A stretch of 64,000 nt of DNA, taken from assembly GCA_963920765.1 (NCBI GenBank), contig OY987242.1, positions 6,164,789-6,228,788 on the forward strand, written 5' to 3'. The notes below the pieces were generated by a model. It was not told the DNA's origin, ran no database searches, and was given only the letters and a program-made list of their open reading frames with translations. This document shows, in pieces, positions 59,739 to 64,000 of this stretch (position 1 is the first letter of the stretch; the number at the start of each line of letters is the position of its first letter). The stretch comes from Ulota crispa. Taxonomy: Eukaryota > Streptophyta > Bryopsida > Orthotrichales > Orthotrichaceae. The translations under genes were made by a program, and so were the position numbers.

Positions 59739-59969
59739 CCCTTACATGTCCATAGGGCATAGTATATACGTTGACGTATAATTGTCATTTGCTACCAATA
59801 AATTTTTTTAAATTTGGGATCTCAAGTAGCTCACTAGAATTGCATTGATCTATTCTCCAACTTTGTTGTTGGTTTCAAATAAAGTAAAGGTGCAGATTCA
59901 TTCCAAATACAAGAAAAATACCCCATATTATATTGGTCGGGGCGGCACACTTAGACATTTAGAGGTTAA
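59735..59969. mobile_element. TTAA-ended MITE H (235 bp)
   Basis: The left end is TTAACCCTTACATGTCC. The right end reversed is TTAACCTCTAAATGTCT. It shares its left TTAA with element A2, so the two elements lie end to end or one inserted at the end of the other. Non-coding. Confidence 0.7.
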
Positions 59970-60463
59970 GAGTATGAACTAGTGTTTTTTTTTCACTTAC
60001 CACGCGCCACATGCCTTCCCAAAAATGAAAATTCTGAGACGGAGAAAGAAACATTGGTTCAATTTCTGACAGGGTGGCCTCTTGAGACAAAAAAAAAACA
60101 CTGGTATGAACTTTAAAATTACAAATACGGCGAAGTGTGTGAATACTTTTACGTACTGTATGACGGAGCACTAAAAGTACGTATTCGGTCGTAAGGTACG
60201 TAGGTATTTGGTTGAGGTGTAGTTGCTCGTTTGCGTTGGGGACGTCGGAGGGCATCACTCGTCGTCCTCCTTGAGAAAGACGCCGCTTCCCTTGGCAAAC
60301 ATGGTTCCTCCGCTCCGCTCCCACGATTGACACCACCTTGTCGGTCGCATTGACACATGACAGATTGACTTCCCTACTCCAGTTCGGCAGCACCACGCGC
60401 GGGGGAGCGTTCCCTTCAAATTCCGTCTCTTGTTTTGCATCGGCGCAATCGAGGGCAATATAT

Positions 60464-63400
60464 ATGGATCAGTGGGCGATGGCCAGAGCTGCTGCGGCTC
60501 AGGCGCAACCTCAGCAACAACAGCAACAACAGCAACAACAGCAGCAAGCCTCTCTTGGTCCGCAGGTAAAATTTCAAGGAGCAGCGCCTCTTTTTTTGAA
60601 CACTTTCGGATTAAGACACAATTACTGCTTGGCAAATTGCGGTTCAATCGCAATGTGAGAAGCAAATGGAAAGGGATAGGGTTAGGTTGCATTGTGGTGG
60701 TCGACAGGTGTTGATGTTTCTTGGAGTGGACTGCCTTGATAATGTCGGAGACTCGTTTAGGGTTTACGGAAAAACAGTTAATTCGCATCGTAACAGTTGA
60801 GGTTGAGGTCGTCTTTTTGGAGTTTTTAGGGGTTTCAGGCGGTTAACATAGTCAATATTGTTCTCGCAACGAATTCTAGAGCGATTATGCATTGTTCTTT
60901 TTCTGCTTCTCTCTCTCTTTCTCTCGTCTGCAATTTTGATGATCGAGGAAATTTTTCCTGATGTATAGCCATGTCGGTGAGATGGCTCTACTCGTTTCTT
61001 TGTAGCAATCGGTGTTGTTTTATAGTAATTTAATCCGTCATAACGCCGATGTGGTGCATGGAATTGATATTTCGGGGTTTCTATAGTAACGATCAGATCA
61101 CGTATGTACGTTCGAGTCTTCTTGAATTGCAAAGTGTCATATTTATGACGTTGAATCATGTTTCGGGCCATAAAAGGTGGCTTCCTACATGTGGTAGTGT
61201 GATGCCGAGAATACTGTATTGAATTCTGAGATTGAGGTATAGTGCAATTTGATATTTATTCTTCATGTGCTGCAGCAGGTAGTGGCTTCTCAGTACTCTT
61301 ACTCAGCTAGCTCATATCCGGGACAGCAAGCAGTTGCTCCCTCTTCTGCAGCCAGTGCGGCATATGGGCAACCACAAGCGTATGCGCAGCAGAGCTATGC
61401 TCAGCAAGGTTATCAGGCAAGCGATTCCTCATGTTTGATGTCCTACGTGCTTACACGCAATATTTTTTGTGTTGTTTGATTCATGTTACCTTCTTTTGTG
61501 AATTTCAGAGTGCAGATTGGTTTTACATCTTTTTAATTGATTTATTTTAGCATGTTGTTAAAAAAGATCCGCGTGCTAATGATCATTGATGAAATTCACC
61601 TTTACCGACTCTTGGGAGCCGTCGTTTCTGCATGTTTGTGTTTATTAACTGATGGCACTTGTTGGACTTTGTGTGTGACGTGGTTCCAGCAACCAACGGC
61701 AGCTTCCGCTCAAGCAGGTTATGCTACCACTGCCACGTATGGTGCGCCTGCTGCCGCAACTCAGCAGTCGGCCCAACAGCAGCAGCAGGTGGCCTGGTCC
61801 CAGCAAGCTTCAGTTCAGGGTGCTCAACAGGCTGATGCTCAACAGGGTGTGTATGGCCGGTCCTCTACTGGTGTGGCATCGGTGCCTGCCAGTGGTGGGT
61901 CAGCAAATGTTGCAGCTAGTCAGTACGGAGGGCAATATGGAGCCGTCTATGCTGCTCCCACACAGGGTGCTAGCCAACAGGTGGGAGTTACTGCCGGTAT
62001 CTTAATAGCAAATGAAAAATGTACGATTTTTTTAAAGAAATGTTAGATGCACGTTCACACTATATTTCTGCTAAATTTATATGTGACTTGTGAAAAAATT
62101 ACAGATCTTCGTACCAAATCAAATCTTCATGCACCTGTAGGTTTTCAGATGTAAGACATGTAGATGGTCTCACTTGGTCGACTCAACACAACTTCAATTC
62201 GTGGTCTTTATTGTTCGTCAAAATAAGCTGAATCTTTGAATGCAATTATGTACAGGTATTAGGAGCAAGCGGTCGATCCGCAGAGGATTATCAGTCGCAA
62301 ACTGTTGCTACCCGCGGCTCAACTGCTTATGGTACAGCTCAAGACAGCAGAGCTACTATAGGCAGCGGAGCTTCTTACGTAGTTGGTGGTGCACCATCTG
62401 TAAACGCATCTGGTGTGTACGGTGCCTCGGATGCTACAAAATATGCTGAAGTTTCCAAGTACGGGGAGGCTCCCAAATATGGTGAAGTGGCAAAGTACGG
62501 TGACACTGCTAAGTATACTGGCAGCGCTTCAACTGCTGGTTATGGTGGGAAGACCAGTGAGTATGGGGTAGCTACTTCTCCTTCGGATTATAATCAAAAA
62601 ACTGCAGCGGACCAATATGGCTCTAGCTATAACATGAAGGCTGCTGACTATGGGATGGCCGAAAGGGGTCATTTTGGACAGTCACAAAATACCTATGGGC
62701 AAACTGATTCCCGATCAGATGCTGCACGCGGTTATCAAGATCCTCATGCAGTTACTGCTACCGCTCAGCAAAGACAGGTCAGATTATAAACCACAACTAG
62801 TATTTTGAGCAACGGTGGCTTACAGATAGTAATTTTCTTAAAATAGTGTTGAAGCTCAAACCGCACAAGCTACCAAACATGACTATGCTGTAGTTATTTA
62901 TCGAAATCCACGTTTCCTGAGACAAATGGGTATTAGCAATGTATTCTAGAATCGCACTCTCTTACATTTGCACCTGGACTTACTGTTTTTGTGATATGGT
63001 ACTGCAGCAGCAGGATCGGCAACAACAGCAGCAGGTGTTTGTTTGCTCTTCTTTTGTGGCTCGGCATCTATTTGAGTAATTTTAAAGTCAATAATTAAGG
63101 AGCAACTACTGAATGGAGATTTACAATGTTCACGATTCTCATGCTTTCGTTTTCCTCTCTTTCATGCTAGTAGTTTATGGATGAGCTCTTCATGTAATCT
63201 AATTTCGTCTGAGCTGTATGCTCTCTTGCTCACTACTCATACTTTTCTTTCCTTCTGATGTGCTGTGGTGAGTATGTTTTAGTGAGTCAATTATTTGTAG
63301 AAAGTTTTACTTAATTCTTTCAGCTAAAGCATTTTCTTGGTTATGAAAGATTCAGCTCCTTCTACAGCAGGTCCAGGTTCTGCAAGCTTTCGAGGCTCAG

Positions 63401-64000
63401 AAACTGCAAGCTGCAAAGCTTGCAAGTCGAGGAGCTGCAACTTCAGCTCTGGACGGTGCGACACGGTTAGTAAAAGCTTTTTTGCAGTTATTTCCAGCAA
63501 CACAGTGACGCTCATATTTTAGAAATATGTTTCTCTGCAGAGGATAAATGTTCAGAAAATGCTGGCTGTACGATATGATATAACTCTGGTATAACTTTAG
63601 AAAATACTGCAGTCTAGATAATAATCTCAGTATTTTTAGTGTTTTGGATGAAAACACTTAGCATGATATGCTGGCCCCCAATATCGGCATGGGCATGATT
63701 GGATCGGCAGATATAAAGTAATACAGGCCAATCAGTTCGTGGGAAGTTGGAGGGCTGTATGCGTTGTTGATTCAGATCCTCATTTTGTTTAGTGAGTGTT
63801 TATCCAGGCAACAAGGAGATTATATCGGAAGAGGAACTGCAGTACGAACAGGCGTTGCTCAGGATTACGGTGGTAATCCCAGGGGAATGATAGGAGGCAA
63901 CTATGGGGCCAATCGTGCCGAGGCAGAGTTGGTTGCGCAATATGGAGGCGCAGGAGGAGGACGTAACACAGGAGTTGCAGGTGGGGGCGCTGCTTATGGA
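60464..64000 (+). CDS. CCAR1: CCAR1/EMB1579-like nuclear protein, 5' part (cut by window end)
   Basis: The plant CCAR1 relative (EMB1579/RSA1 type) is a large nuclear protein linked to transcription and splicing, with a low-complexity N-terminus. Exons placed by eye: 60464-60565 (MDQWAMARAAAAQAQP then a poly-Q run), 61276-61416, 61690-61980 (SQYGGQYGAVYAAPT), 62256-62777 (VLGASGRSAEDYQ, then KYGE-type repeats and SPSDYNQKTAADQYG), a 27-base exon 63008-63034 (QQDRQQQQQ), 63356-63465 (LLLQQVQVLQAFEAQKLQAA) and 63808 to the end (QQGDYIGRGTAVRTG, Gly/Tyr-rich). The YGGQYG motif and the later helix before a GDY/GRG segment match the family order as I know it. The S1-like, SAP and EF-hand-like parts would lie beyond the window. 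The frame is open upstream of the chosen ATG to another ATG at 60338. The second intron has a GC donor. Confidence 0.75.
61417..61689 (+). other. GC-AG intron in the CCAR1-like gene
   Basis: The exon ends GGTTATCAG and is followed by GCAAGCG, the consensus form of the minor GC donor. No GT donor nearby keeps the frame. The acceptor is GTGGTTCCAG before CAACCAACG. The junction joins GYQ to QPTAAS in phase 0. Confidence 0.75.

Noticed and set aside
60149..60788. Minus-strand ORFs opposite the CCAR1-like start
   Set aside because: They are shadows of the CAG/CAA-rich exon and leader; no homology or splice support.

Overview
The window is nuclear DNA of a streptophyte (plant lineage). Evidence: intron-rich genes with GT-AG introns; a plant-type VAL-like B3 plus CW zinc-finger regulator; a plant ZRSR2/RGH3 splicing factor; a plant CCAR1/EMB1579-type protein; and long AT-rich intergenic DNA full of small DNA transposons. 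The B3 domain looks divergent from what I know of seed-plant VAL proteins, so an early-diverging land plant or charophyte-grade alga is possible. The species cannot be named from the sequence.

Layout. 0-3.5 kb (minus strand): broken, intron-containing fragments of COQ3 and of a Rab2 GTPase, placed head to tail, plus a small intact membrane-protein-like ORF. 3.5-31.8 kb: a gene desert of MITE-like elements, foldbacks, AT microsatellites and minisatellites. It includes a ~2-4 kb segment present twice (10.4-14.4 kb direct, 21.7-23.6 kb inverted). 32.1-36.9 kb (minus): an apparently intact nine-exon ZRSR2/RGH3-like gene. 36.9-40.7 kb: a more GC-rich divergent upstream region. 40.7-44.4 kb (plus): a VAL-like B3-CW gene with a probable U12-type intron. 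44.4-60 kb: a second transposon-rich desert with a ~0.87 kb near-perfect palindrome. 60.5 kb to the end (plus): the 5' part of a CCAR1-like gene, cut by the window edge.

The main signal is a population of at least 14 elements that begin and end in TTAA, with termini close to TTAACCCYTWAAGGACC. Several are ~0.91-0.94 kb long and none carries a visible transposase. The window itself shows how they insert. Two are missing from the sister copy of the duplicated segment, which keeps one TTAA (in one case TTAC) instead. One sits inside the terminal repeat of another, with TTAA on both sides. Two near-identical inverted copies flank a 4 kb block whose orientation is best explained by recombination between them. 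Precise TTAA duplication is the hallmark of piggyBac-type transposition, which to my knowledge is rarely reported from green plants.

The genes have no obvious shared pathway, but two concern splicing. ZRSR2-type proteins act in 3' splice-site recognition, notably for U12 introns, and the adjacent VAL-like gene seems to contain such an intron. All exon limits were placed by eye from homology and splice signals.
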